Shown piece after piece: positions 1 to 6,101 of a stretch of 7,893 nucleotides of DNA. The notes under the pieces are model-generated. The model had not been told where the DNA came from, made no database searches, and saw only the letters and a program-made list of their open reading frames with translations. Numbering within the stretch: position 1 is the stretch's first letter; the number at the start of each line of letters is the position of its first letter. Source of the stretch: Deinococcus sp. (GTDB taxonomy: Bacteria > Deinococcota > Deinococci > JACQHA01); NCBI GenBank assembly GCA_016199255.1, contig JACQHA010000174.1, forward strand, positions 1 to 7,893, read 5' to 3'. The position numbers and the translations under genes were made by a program.

Positions 1-1
1 G

Positions 2-2518
2 AATATACAGTTACCCCAGGACGGTGAGTACACCCTGGTAGTCGGGAGCTTCAACAATAGCGGTGGGGCTGACCACACCTACCGGCTGACCCTAGAGCTG
101 GGGGCCATAGTGACAGTGACGGTGTTCGAAGCCCCCGGAGTGCCAGTAGCTGCCGACGATCCCAATCTCCAAGTGAGCCTCCTGGACGCTGCCGGCAATC
201 GGGTTGGCATTGTGTCTGGCCGCAACCCAGCGACACTGCCGGCCTCCTCTGGGGACTATCAGCTCCAGACCAGGCTGGATTTTGCCGAGCGCTCAGTGCC
301 GCTAATGCTAGCCGACGGACAGCAATTGATGACGACGGTGGAGTACGACTTCGGGCGGGTGGTGCTGCAGGTACTGGAAGCTGCGGGCATCCCAGCCCAG
401 GACGCCCAGGTGGTATTCCACTCTGACACTTACCGCACCAGCTCGTTTGGCAGCCAGCAGGAGGTGCGCCTGCCGGCAGGCAGCTATACCATTGAGGCCT
501 CTGTGGAAAACGTCACCAGCACCCTGGAGAACGTGCTAGTGGAGCCAGGTACTGTCCAGGAGCTGACCATCGACCTGCGCCTGGGGCGGCTCGACATCGA
601 GTTGCCGGCGGCGCAGGGCATTGTCCTGGCCTCTGGTGACTCCGCAATGGAAGTACAGCTCGTACAGGATGGTCAAGTCCTGTCCAGCCGCACCAGTGAC
701 ACCAGTGATCCTCAGCCTATGACTCTGGTGGCCCGTGCGGGGCCGGCAGTGGTGCGCTACATCAGCGGAGTGCTGATCTGGGATGTGCCGGTGACGGTAG
801 TAGCGGGGCAAACCATCACAGTGCCTTTCGATGCCCCAGCACTGGCGGCTCAGTACGGCCTCAGTCTCTTCACCGCCACCATCTATGACCAGGCTGACCA
901 GGTGGCTACTCAGGGTACGCAGCTGGCCCTAATAGATAGTCCAGGACAGACGCTCCTGGCTCTCGCCCAGGACCCTCCCCCGGGCACTACCTATCTGGCG
1001 CCGGCCGGGGTGCTGATCCGCAGCCGGCTCAGGGACCAAGAGCAGCTGCGCCGCAACCTCCCAGTGGGGGTTCCCACTGAGCTATTGATAACCTTCGCTC
1101 CAGTGGTCGAAGCCAGCACGAGTCCAGCCAGCGTGCAGGTGGACATTGCCATTGAGGCGCCTCAGAACGGGGAAATTGTGTGCGGCGACCTGGTCACGGT
1201 CACTGGCCGGGCTTCCACCACCGGCCCCGCCGGCGCTACCCGCATTGCCATTGTGCTAGACGTCTCGGGCAGCGCCGAGGATTTTTCTGGTGCTGACCTG
1301 GACGGGGATGGCGTCCAGGAAACTATCATCCAGGCCGAGGCTGCTGCTGGCCAGCTGCTCCTAGACGAGCTGGAGCGGATCGAAGCCCAGAGCCCCGGCA
1401 CGGCATTCGCCGTTACCGTCTTGCGCTTCGCCAGTGTGGGGGAGGTCATAGCGCCCCTCATGCGCATGAGCAATCCCCGGGGCGTCGCTACCCTGCGAGC
1501 TGGGCTGGAGCGCATTGCCCAAGAGGGTGCCCAGGGTGGCACCAACTATGTAGCAGCTCTGGACACGGCAGTGACTGCGCTGCGCGCCGTTGAAGAGCCA
1601 GGCAATACCTTCATCCTGTTCATGACCGACGGCGCACCCAATGAGCTCAAACCCAGCCTGGATGCCGCAGTACGCGCCGGCCTAGCCAGCGTGGTGATCC
1701 ACACCTTTGGCCTAGGCAGCACCTTTTTAGGAGAGATCTCCCCTCATGTCTTCTTTCCCCCTGATCCCAGTACTGGCCCCGACATCCTCGCGACTGTAGC
1801 TGCTCTGGGCGCGCCGGGGGGCACCATCACTGCTCTCCCCAACCCCGCCGACATTGTGCAGATCATTCCCCGCTTACCTATCCTGGAGCTCCCCGAAGCC
1901 GAGCTCCAAGCTGTCCAGGTCACCAATGTCACCACTGGCCAGCCAGCTCTTACGGTAGAAGTGAGCCGCGACGGTGGCTTCCAGGCCCAGGTGCCCGTGT
2001 CCTTGATCCCGCAGGGAACGCTGGACACCAACACGCTTTCAGCTACCGCCATTGCTGCCGATGGCGTCTCCAGCGCTACCACCCAGGTGCAAGTGCGGGG
2101 CATTGTGCCACCAGAGTTGACAGTAACACTCAGCACCATTGACCAGAACCGCGGGGCGCTGGACGTAGGTGACGTGCTCACTTTTGTGCTGACGTTGACC
2201 AACGCTGGTTCAGGTCCCGCCACTGGCCTGGATATCACCGTCCCCTTGCCTGAGGGGGTGGTAGTGCTTCCCGGGACGCTCCGCGCTGATCAACCAGCAA
2301 CGCTCTCAGAGGAAACAGGGCAACTCCGCATCCAGCTCGATAACCTGCCGTCCCCTGGCGCTGGGCGGAGCAGCCTGGTCATCACCTTCCAGGGAGTGGT
2401 CCAGAGCGACACAGCGCTCCAGGCTACCGTCACCAGCCAGGAACTGGGAGCGCAAGTCTCAGACGACCCATTCACCGCCACTAGTGGTGATGCAACTGTA
2501 GTACACGCTACGCCCTAG
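2..2518 (+). CDS. Secreted VWA-domain protein with C-terminal DUF11-like domain (5' end outside window)
   Basis: The frame is already open at base 2, so the true start lies upstream; the GTG at 110 is internal. 838 residues are visible (numbered from base 2). Residues about 1-33 (QLPQDGEYTLVVGS...) look like the end of a PPC-type beta domain. Residues about 37-390 are beta-rich repeats without catalytic motifs. A von Willebrand factor A domain spans about 413-575 with a complete metal-ion site: D420-V-S422-G-S424, T514 in GGTNY, and D543 in MTDG. A loop reading DLDGDGVQET just after the DxSxS motif looks like an inserted calcium-binding loop. Residues about 700-830 (PELTVTLS..., LTNAGSGPATGLDITVPLPEG) match the DUF11/conserved-repeat style of surface proteins. 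There is no C-terminal membrane segment or sorting signal, so secretion is inferred. Probable role: extracellular adhesion or ligand binding; the ligand is unknown. Confidence 0.85.
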   Translation, partial: NIQLPQDGEYTLVVGSFNNSGGADHTYRLTLELGAIVTVTVFEAPGVPVAADDPNLQVSLLDAAGNRVGIVSGRNPATLPASSGDYQLQTRLDFAERSVPLMLADGQQLMTTVEYDFGRVVLQVLEAAGIPAQDAQVVFHSDTYRTSSFGSQQEVRLPAGSYTIEASVENVTSTLENVLVEPGTVQELTIDLRLGRLDIELPAAQGIVLASGDSAMEVQLVQDGQVLSSRTSDTSDPQPMTLVARAGPAVVRYISGVLIWDVPVTVVAGQTITVPFDAPALAAQYGLSLFTATIYDQADQVATQGTQLALIDSPGQTLLALAQDPPPGTTYLAPAGVLIRSRLRDQEQLRRNLPVGVPTELLITFAPVVEASTSPASVQVDIAIEAPQNGEIVCGDLVTVTGRASTTGPAGATRIAIVLDVSGSAEDFSGADLDGDGVQETIIQAEAAAGQLLLDELERIEAQSPGTAFAVTVLRFASVGEVIAPLMRMSNPRGVATLRAGLERIAQEGAQGGTNYVAALDTAVTALRAVEEPGNTFILFMTDGAPNELKPSLDAAVRAGLASVVIHTFGLGSTFLGEISPHVFFPPDPSTGPDILATVAALGAPGGTITALPNPADIVQIIPRLPILELPEAELQAVQVTNVTTGQPALTVEVSRDGGFQAQVPVSLIPQGTLDTNTLSATAIAADGVSSATTQVQVRGIVPPELTVTLSTIDQNRGALDVGDVLTFVLTLTNAGSGPATGLDITVPLPEGVVVLPGTLRADQPATLSEETGQLRIQLDNLPSPGAGRSSLVITFQGVVQSDTALQATVTSQELGAQVSDDPFTATSGDATVVHATP

Positions 2519-2585
2519 GAAGCTGTTCGGAAATTGGGGGAGCTGGTATGATCTGGCTTGTATTGTGGGCCATAGCTGAGAGACT

Positions 2586-2593
2586 GGGGAGGG
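2586..2593 (+). promoter_or_regulatory. Strong Shine-Dalgarno site that fixes the original start of the disrupted SUMF1 gene
   Basis: GGGGAGGG lies four bases before ATG 2598. This start sits 80 bases after the VWA stop codon, so the two genes could have been cotranscribed. A TATGAT hexamer at 2547-2552 could be a -10 box, but I see no convincing -35 partner. Confidence 0.6.
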
Positions 2594-2614
2594 TTTCATG
2601 CGTGACATGCTTTT

Positions 2615-2640
2615 CTTGATCCGACTTTCCGCTCCCCCCT
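2615..2640 (+). repeat. MITE left end: target duplication plus terminal inverted repeat
   Basis: CTTGAT at 2615-2620 directly abuts the 20-bp terminal repeat at 2621-2640. The same hexamer follows the right end, with no base in between on either side. Confidence 0.85.
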
Positions 2641-2892
2641 CTGGCGATTTTAGGGTTTTTCCTGGGTACGCAACAAGTGCCTTTCTGAACAGCACTTTGC
2701 TGATTCTTCTCATCTGCTAGGCCAAAAACGAAAAGTGCTTTGGGTCACACTTTTATACCCAGCCGAAGCGTTTTTCAGGTTTTTGGTGAGATATGAGCAT
2801 TACTACCCCCTTAGCGGAAAATGAGATTTCACTTGTCTCTGACACCATTTCGCTAATTCTCGAAATTTATCAAGGGGGGAGCGGAAAGTCGG
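2621..2892. mobile_element. 272-bp MITE-like non-autonomous element with perfect 20-bp inverted ends
   Basis: The ends are perfect inverted repeats of 20 bp: CCGACTTTCCGCTCCCCCCT at 2621-2640 and its complement at 2873-2892. They are flanked immediately by the direct repeat CTTGAT (2615-2620 and 2893-2898), read as a 6-bp target duplication. The interior has no credible gene and is visibly more AT-rich than everything around it. It holds a central imperfect stem-loop (2722-2786) and a subterminal copy of the end motif AGCGGAAA at 2813-2820. Removing the element plus one CTTGAT restores the reading frame of the SUMF1 gene, independent support for insertion. No transposase with matching ends is present, and these ends differ from those of the neighbouring IS, so the mobilising family is unknown. 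Confidence 0.85.
2722..2786. other. Imperfect stem-loop at the centre of the MITE
   Basis: Complementary blocks nest in order: CCAAAAAC (2722-2729) with GTTTTTGG (2779-2786), GAAAA (2730-2734) with TTTTC (2772-2776), GCTT (2737-2740) with AAGC (2766-2769), and GGGT (2742-2745) with ACCC (2757-2760). The hairpin centre nearly coincides with the element centre, so the whole element can fold as one long interrupted hairpin. A smaller hairpin pairs AAGTGC (2675-2680) with GCACTT (2692-2697). Confidence 0.55.
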
Positions 2893-2898
2893 CTTGAT
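2873..2898 (-). repeat. MITE right end: terminal inverted repeat plus target duplication
   Basis: AGGGGGGAGCGGAAAGTCGG at 2873-2892 is the exact reverse complement of the left end, followed by CTTGAT at 2893-2898. The IS target duplication begins only two bases later. Confidence 0.85.
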
Positions 2899-2900
2899 CT

Positions 2901-2908
2901 TCCTTCTG
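2901..2908 (+). repeat. IS target duplication, left copy (TCCTTCTG)
   Basis: An exact 8-bp match to 4374-4381, directly abutting the left terminal repeat. It belongs to the original signal-peptide coding sequence. Confidence 0.92.
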
Positions 2909-2954
2909 CTCGTGTTACCGCGAAACCATAGGCCCTCCGAGCGTGTCTGACACG
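2909..2954 (+). repeat. IS left end: terminal repeat, shared subterminal box and palindrome
   Basis: The end comprises the 17-bp terminal repeat (2909-2925), the AGCGTGTC box (2940-2947) and an overlapping palindrome CGTGTC-T-GACACG (2942-2954). The box sits at the same distance from the tip as on the right end, as expected for a transposase-binding site. Confidence 0.8.
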
Positions 2955-4225
2955 GGATCAGGGATTTTGGTGGGGATGGGGGGGCCGTGGGCATCGGGGG
3001 AGCAATGGTGGTGAGCCTGCCACGTGGCCCAGCAGGCCTGCAGCCGGACTTGGGTCATGCCGGGCGTGTTCTGGACAGGATACCAGGGCCAGGAGACGGC
3101 GGGCAGCGGCAGGTGGATGCGCTCCAGGCGCAGCCATGGCAGGACACAGGTGGCCAAGCAGACCACCAGGGGCCAGCGGCGGACCCCCCGGGCGGTGCGG
3201 CCCCGATAGTGGCCCAGGCCCAGACGCTGGCTGTCCTGGGTCAAGACTTCCACCTGCCACCGGGCGGCGGAGGCCCGGACGGCGCGGGCCGGGTCCAGCG
3301 CCCGGTCGGTGCACCGCAGATACCAGGGCTGGGCCCAGGGCCCGGTGACCACCAGGACCCGGAGCAGCCCGGGGACCCTGCGCCAGCGGAAGCAGCCCTG
3401 CTGGAAGGTGACGGCGACGGTCTTCCCCTGGTAGACGAGGGTGGTGGCACCGGGGCGGGTCCGGGTTGGGGGCAGCGCGGGGACCGGATGCGGGGGGCCA
3501 TACTCGCGGGGGCGCCCCGGGCCGGGAGGAGCCGGCCGGGGGGGCGGGGGGTCGTACACCACCGTGGAACGCTTCAGCCGGCCCAGCACGTGCAGGCGAC
3601 GGGGGACGGCCCAGCGCAGGAGCGCCTTGGTGGCCAGGCCCCGATCCACCACCAGCAGGGACGACAGTGGCAGGTGGGCGGCACTCACGAGCCAGTGCAG
3701 CACGATCAGCGGGCGACTGGCCGGGGTGACCAACCGGGCCCCCACCGGCAGCCCCACCCAGCACCCCGCCCGCTCCCAGAGGTGGGCCAGCACCACCCAC
3801 TGATGGCCGGGCACCCGGCGGGTCTCTCCGGGGCGGCACCGACTGCGACAGCGAAGACTCACGCCAGGCATGTGGGGGGCCCCGGGATGGGGCGTGAGGG
3901 TGGTGTCCACGGCCCAGAAGAGGCGATCGGGGAGGCCACTCCCATAGAGCAGCAGCAGGACACTGGTGACCAGCGCGGCAATCACCGCCCGTTCGGGCCA
4001 GGCGTTGCGGTGGAAGCAGCGATGCAGCCGCCGCCACTGGGCGGTCCAGGGGCCGACCAAGGCAGCTCGCACCAGGCTGTGGCCGGCGTCGCCGACCACC
4101 AGCCCCAGCCCCACCCGCCACAGCAGCTCCCAGCTGGCGGCATGGAAGACGGCCCGCACCGGGGCGAACGGGGCGGTCAAGGCATCGGGTATGCTCGGAA
4201 TGGTGGTGGATTTGGTGTGTCTCAT
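2915..4225 (-). CDS. DDE transposase of the IS (IS4/IS701-like superfamily)
   Basis: A 436-aa protein catalyses cut-and-paste movement of the surrounding IS. The likely catalytic triad is D107 (WAVDTTLT), D194 (LLVVDRGLATKALL) and E326 (ARWQVEVLTQDSQRLGLG). The last fits the W-x-(I/V)-E...K/Q-x-x-LGL context typical of RNase H-fold DDE_5/IS4-like transposases, as do HQWVVLAHLW and the GRPREYG segment near 237-243. The N-terminal 100 residues are helical and probably bind the ends. The frame is uninterrupted. ATG 4225 was chosen although GGGAGG abuts it with no spacer; the frame stays open upstream to a stop at 4313-4315, so a non-ATG start is possible. TAA (2915-2917) lies within the left terminal repeat, a compact arrangement. 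The antisense frames are also open because of base composition and are not taken as genes. Confidence 0.9.
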   Translation of the reverse strand: MRHTKSTTIPSIPDALTAPFAPVRAVFHAASWELLWRVGLGLVVGDAGHSLVRAALVGPWTAQWRRLHRCFHRNAWPERAVIAALVTSVLLLLYGSGLPDRLFWAVDTTLTPHPGAPHMPGVSLRCRSRCRPGETRRVPGHQWVVLAHLWERAGCWVGLPVGARLVTPASRPLIVLHWLVSAAHLPLSSLLVVDRGLATKALLRWAVPRRLHVLGRLKRSTVVYDPPPPRPAPPGPGRPREYGPPHPVPALPPTRTRPGATTLVYQGKTVAVTFQQGCFRWRRVPGLLRVLVVTGPWAQPWYLRCTDRALDPARAVRASAARWQVEVLTQDSQRLGLGHYRGRTARGVRRWPLVVCLATCVLPWLRLERIHLPLPAVSWPWYPVQNTPGMTQVRLQACWATWQAHHHCSPDAHGPPIPTKIPDPVSDTLGGPMVSR

Positions 4226-4327
4226 CCTCCCAGTCCACCACAGCCGGCCTGGGGACCGCTCCCCAGGTCGGAACCATCTCAGCGGCGGCCGGGGCGCATT
4301 GCTCTGCCCAGCCTATCGCGTTACTCA

Positions 4328-4373
4328 TGTCCTGGACACGCTCATCCATCAGGCATTTTTGCGGTAACACGAG
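4328..4373 (-). repeat. IS right end: terminal repeat, shared subterminal box and palindrome
   Basis: The 17-bp repeat (4357-4373) is followed inward by GACACGCT (4335-4342, complement of AGCGTGTC) and an overlapping palindrome TGTCC-T-GGACA (4328-4338). The palindrome occupies the position of the left-end palindrome although the arms differ. Confidence 0.8.
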
Positions 4374-4381
4374 TCCTTCTG
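4374..4381 (+). repeat. IS target duplication, right copy (TCCTTCTG)
   Basis: An exact 8-bp match to 2901-2908, directly abutting the right terminal repeat. The SUMF1 frame resumes here. Confidence 0.92.
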
Positions 4382-5128
4382 GAGTGGCTGGTGTTCCCGC
4401 CCGGTCAGGCTGTCGCTCAGGAGGCGGGATCAATCCTGGTAATCAATGAAGTGGACTTTGTGTATGTACCAGCAGGGCCATTCACCATGGGCTCGGACTC
4501 AGGACGTAGTGACGAACTCCCGGTGCACCAGGTGACGCTGGGGGATTATTACATCATGCGTACCGAAGTCACGGTGGCTCAGTATGACCGGTTTGTGCAG
4601 GCCACCGGCGGGCGGCGGCCTAACTATCGCAATTCGGGCCCCGACCACCCGGCGATCGATGTGGACTGGAATGATGCGACCGCGTTCTGTGCCTGGCTGG
4701 GGCAGGGGAGTGAGTTCACCACTCGACTCCCAACAGAGGCGGAGTGGGAGAAAGCGGCGCGAGGTACAGACGGGCGGGTCTACCCGTGGGGCGATAGTTT
4801 CGATGCGAGCCTGCTGAACAGTAGTGGGTCGCAGGACGGATTTCGGGATGCTGCGCCGGTGGGACAATTCCCCTCAGGGGCGAGTCCCTATGGAGCACTG
4901 GACATGGCGGGGAATGTGTGGGAATGGACGAGCAGCTTATACCAGCCCTACCCATACTCGGCGGACGATGGCCGGGAGGACCCAAGTGTGTCAGAGAGAC
5001 GTGTTGTCCGCGGCGGGTCGTTCGGCAGTTTTGCCTCTCTGGTCCGCTCCGCTGCCCGCCCCAGGTCCGATCCCACGATCCGGGACGTCGTCACTGGCTT
5101 CCGCTGTGTCGCCCTGGAGTCACAGTGA
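4382..5128 (+). pseudogene. Surviving body of the SUMF1/FGE-sulfatase-fold protein
   Basis: This segment encodes the mature part of the disrupted protein. Family hallmarks in order are FVYVPAGPFTMGSD, ELPVHQVTLGDYYIMRTEVT, HPAIDVDWNDATAFCAWLG, TRLPTEAEWEKAARG, YPWGD, YGALDMAGNVWEWTSS, RRVVRGGSF and GFRCV, which cover a complete SUMF1-type domain (PF03781 family). The GGSF segment reads GGSFGSFASLVRSAARPRS and lacks the cysteine pair used by true formylglycine-generating enzymes, so sulfatase activation is unlikely. Members without these cysteines serve diverse or unknown roles. The only non-ATG start nearby in frame is GTG 4391 in the signal-peptide remnant, and the first in-frame ATG (in FTMGSD, near 4489) is already inside the fold. 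Any product now made would lack a proper export signal. The gene ends 87 bases before the stop of the opposing PPOX gene. Confidence 0.88.
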
Positions 5129-5215
5129 TGATCCTAACGGTCAATCGGTTCATCCATACAGTCTCACCTAACCGTCGGATTTTTACGGAAACATTGCGCT
5201 CAACCCCATATCCTG

Positions 5216-5731
5216 CTAGAAGCGCCACCGGGTGGCGCCGCCGGGAAAATCAGTTTCCAACCAGGCAAATGCCACCCGCGGCTGCAAAGTATATACCACC
5301 GCACTAGCGTCGCTTGGGTCCGGCCTGAATTGGTATTTCGCCTGGTAGGCATCGGCAAACTGGGAGAGCAGCAAGGGATTGGTTATCTCCTCTGCCACTC
5401 CCTCAAGAATCACCACATCATCACCACTCTCCAGGTGCACCACCAAGTGGGGATTATCGGCCAAGTTGCGGGCCTTCCGGCTGCCCCGGCTCGTTTGGAA
5501 ATAAAATGCCTCATTGAGCCAGAGGCCCCACACCGACATGGCATGGGGTCGGCCATCTGGCCAGGCCGTTCCGATCCAGTAATTGCGCGCCTGCGACATC
5601 TGCTCGCTTACTCGCTTCCACGGCAGAAGCCCCGAGCCACTCCTGGGACCTTTTATCCCGTATTCCCTGGGCATCTCTGGACGGCTGGGCTTCGGCCGGG
5701 TGCTTACGCTTCGACGCTTATTCTGTGCCAT
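5216..5731 (-). CDS. Pyridoxamine 5'-phosphate oxidase-family (PPOX, FMN-binding split barrel) protein
   Basis: The 171-aa product belongs to the PPOX-class flavin/deazaflavin split-barrel family, whose members are cytosolic oxidoreductases using FMN or F420. The core runs from about residue 36: LLPWKRVSEQMSQARNYWIG, then TAWPDGRPHAMSVWGLW, AFYFQTSRGSRKARNLADNP, HLVVHLESGDDVVILEGVAEEI, and a C-terminal strand ending TRWRF. The SRKARNLADNP segment is the usual phosphate/cofactor-binding stretch. The basic N-terminus (residues 1-35) shows no signal peptide. The ATG at 5731 is supported by GGGAGGA at 5738-5744, seven bases upstream on this strand. Substrate and FMN-versus-F420 use cannot be decided from sequence. 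The gene is divergent from the toxin-antitoxin pair and converges on the SUMF1 gene. Confidence 0.85.
   Translation of the reverse strand: MAQNKRRSVSTRPKPSRPEMPREYGIKGPRSGSGLLPWKRVSEQMSQARNYWIGTAWPDGRPHAMSVWGLWLNEAFYFQTSRGSRKARNLADNPHLVVHLESGDDVVILEGVAEEITNPLLLSQFADAYQAKYQFRPDPSDASAVVYTLQPRVAFAWLETDFPGGATRWRF
5222..5238. other. GC-rich hairpin over the 3' end of the PPOX gene
   Basis: GCGCCACC and GGTGGCGC form perfect 8-bp arms around a single G, ending three bases from the PPOX stop codon. It lies between two converging genes and could act as a bidirectional 3' stem. No T-run follows on either strand, so a classical intrinsic terminator is not supported, and the repeat may simply reflect coding sequence. 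Confidence 0.3.
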
Positions 5732-5817
5732 TCAATGTCCTCCCGTAGCATTTTACTGTTGAGCTGGGGGGAGTTCTTACGCGGCAAGTTATTCCAGCTC
5801 ACCGGACTAGCCTGGTG

Positions 5818-5856
5818 GTAAGGAATATGATATCCTTACTCTAGAGTGTAAGGATA
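5818..5856. promoter_or_regulatory. Putative operator of the toxin-antitoxin operon: three alternating half-sites
   Basis: GTAAGGA occurs at 5818-5824 (+), as TCCTTAC at 5833-5839 (-), and again at 5848-5854 (+), each start exactly 15 bp from the previous. The second and third form a palindrome with perfect 9-bp arms, TATCCTTAC (5831-5839) and GTAAGGATA (5848-5856). The last copy covers the ribosome-binding bases and reaches the antitoxin ATG. TATGAT, a -10-like hexamer, follows the first copy (5826-5831) and recurs after the third. AbrB-type antitoxins bind such inverted repeats over their own promoters, so autoregulation is a reasonable inference. I found no good -35 box. Confidence 0.65.
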
Positions 5857-6101
5857 TGATCACCAAGACTGCCAGAATCACCAGCAAAGGCCAGGTTACT
5901 ATCCCAGTCGAAGTGCGCGCCGCGCTTCGTCTCCGCCAAGGCGACACAGTGATGTTCGAGATCGATGAACAGGGCCAGGCCCGCCTGCGGCTGGTGCAGG
6001 ACAAGAGCCGCTTTGCCAAGTATGCCGGAGCCCTCCGGGAGGGCAAAGGCCTCACGGCGAAAAAGATCGTGCGCCACATTAGAAAGCAGCGTGGATGGTA
6101 G
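5856..6101 (+). CDS. vapB: AbrB/SpoVT-fold antitoxin of a VapBC-type module
   Basis: The 81-aa protein should neutralise the downstream PIN toxin and repress the operon. Residues 4-46 (TARITSKGQVTIPVEVRAAL, then LRQGDTVMFEIDEQGQARLRLV) form the AbrB/MazE swapped-hairpin DNA-binding domain. The basic, helical tail (about 50-81) is the expected toxin-binding part. ATG 5856 is the only usable in-frame start: there is no ATG, GTG or TTG between it and the stop at 5808-5810. The Shine-Dalgarno-like AAGGA ends one base before the ATG, unusually close, so translation may depend on a short or leaderless message. The gene overlaps the toxin start by seven bases, implying translational coupling. The symbol is assigned by family style; AbrB-type antitoxins pair with several PIN toxins. 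Confidence 0.88.
   Translation: MITKTARITSKGQVTIPVEVRAALRLRQGDTVMFEIDEQGQARLRLVQDKSRFAKYAGALREGKGLTAKKIVRHIRKQRGW

Larger units (their letters stand above)
2909..4373 (-). mobile_element. 1465-bp DDE insertion sequence with defined ends and 8-bp target duplication
   Basis: The left end CTCGTGTTACCGCGAAA (2909-2925) and the reverse complement of the right end CTCGTGTTACCGCAAAA (4357-4373) match at 16 of 17 positions. After a 14-base variable stretch both ends share AGCGTGTC (2940-2947 and complement at 4335-4342). TCCTTCTG flanks the element on both sides (2901-2908, 4374-4381). It carries one transposase on the minus strand whose stop codon lies inside the left terminal repeat. The element is visibly more GC-rich than its host genes. 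The intact ends, duplication and open frame suggest a recent, possibly still active insertion. The transposase style is IS4/IS701-like; I cannot settle the family from sequence alone. Confidence 0.92.
2598..5128 (+). pseudogene. Secreted SUMF1/FGE-fold protein gene, broken in its signal peptide by a MITE-like element and an IS
   Basis: The original gene starts at ATG 2598 behind GGGGAGGG. Its reading frame runs 2598-2620, then 2899-2908, then 4382-5128, once the two insertions and one copy of each target duplication are removed. These segments total 780 nt, exactly 260 codons, with no stop before TGA 5126-5128. The restored N-terminus, MRDMLFLIFLLEWLVFPPGQ followed by AVAQEAG, is a plausible signal peptide with an A-x-A cleavage site after residue 23; E12 within the hydrophobic core is a slight oddity. 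In its present state translation from ATG 2598 enters the MITE and stops at TAG 2718-2720 after 40 residues, so no secreted SUMF1 protein can be made from the native start. The join is inferred, but frame, signal peptide and both duplications agree. Confidence 0.85.

Noticed and set aside
110..112. GTG as the start of the VWA protein
   Set aside because: The frame continues upstream to the window edge with PPC-like sequence and no ribosome-binding site precedes this codon.
2894..2896. TTG after the MITE as a replacement start for the SUMF1 gene, using the AAGGGGGGAG of the MITE end as ribosome-binding site
   Set aside because: It might have worked before the IS arrived, but the IS now separates it from the domain, and the ATG at 2598 gives a better ancestral start.
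2987..4372. The long plus-strand frame across the IS as a real N-terminal domain of the SUMF1 protein
   Set aside because: It is antisense to a transposase with a full catalytic triad, lies wholly inside an element bounded by terminal repeats and target duplications, and shows no recognisable domain.
2958..4433. A second long minus-strand frame (about 490 codons) overlapping the transposase
   Set aside because: It is out of frame with the DDE motifs, is dominated by Pro, Gly, Ala and Arg, and runs past the mapped IS end. It is a base-composition shadow.
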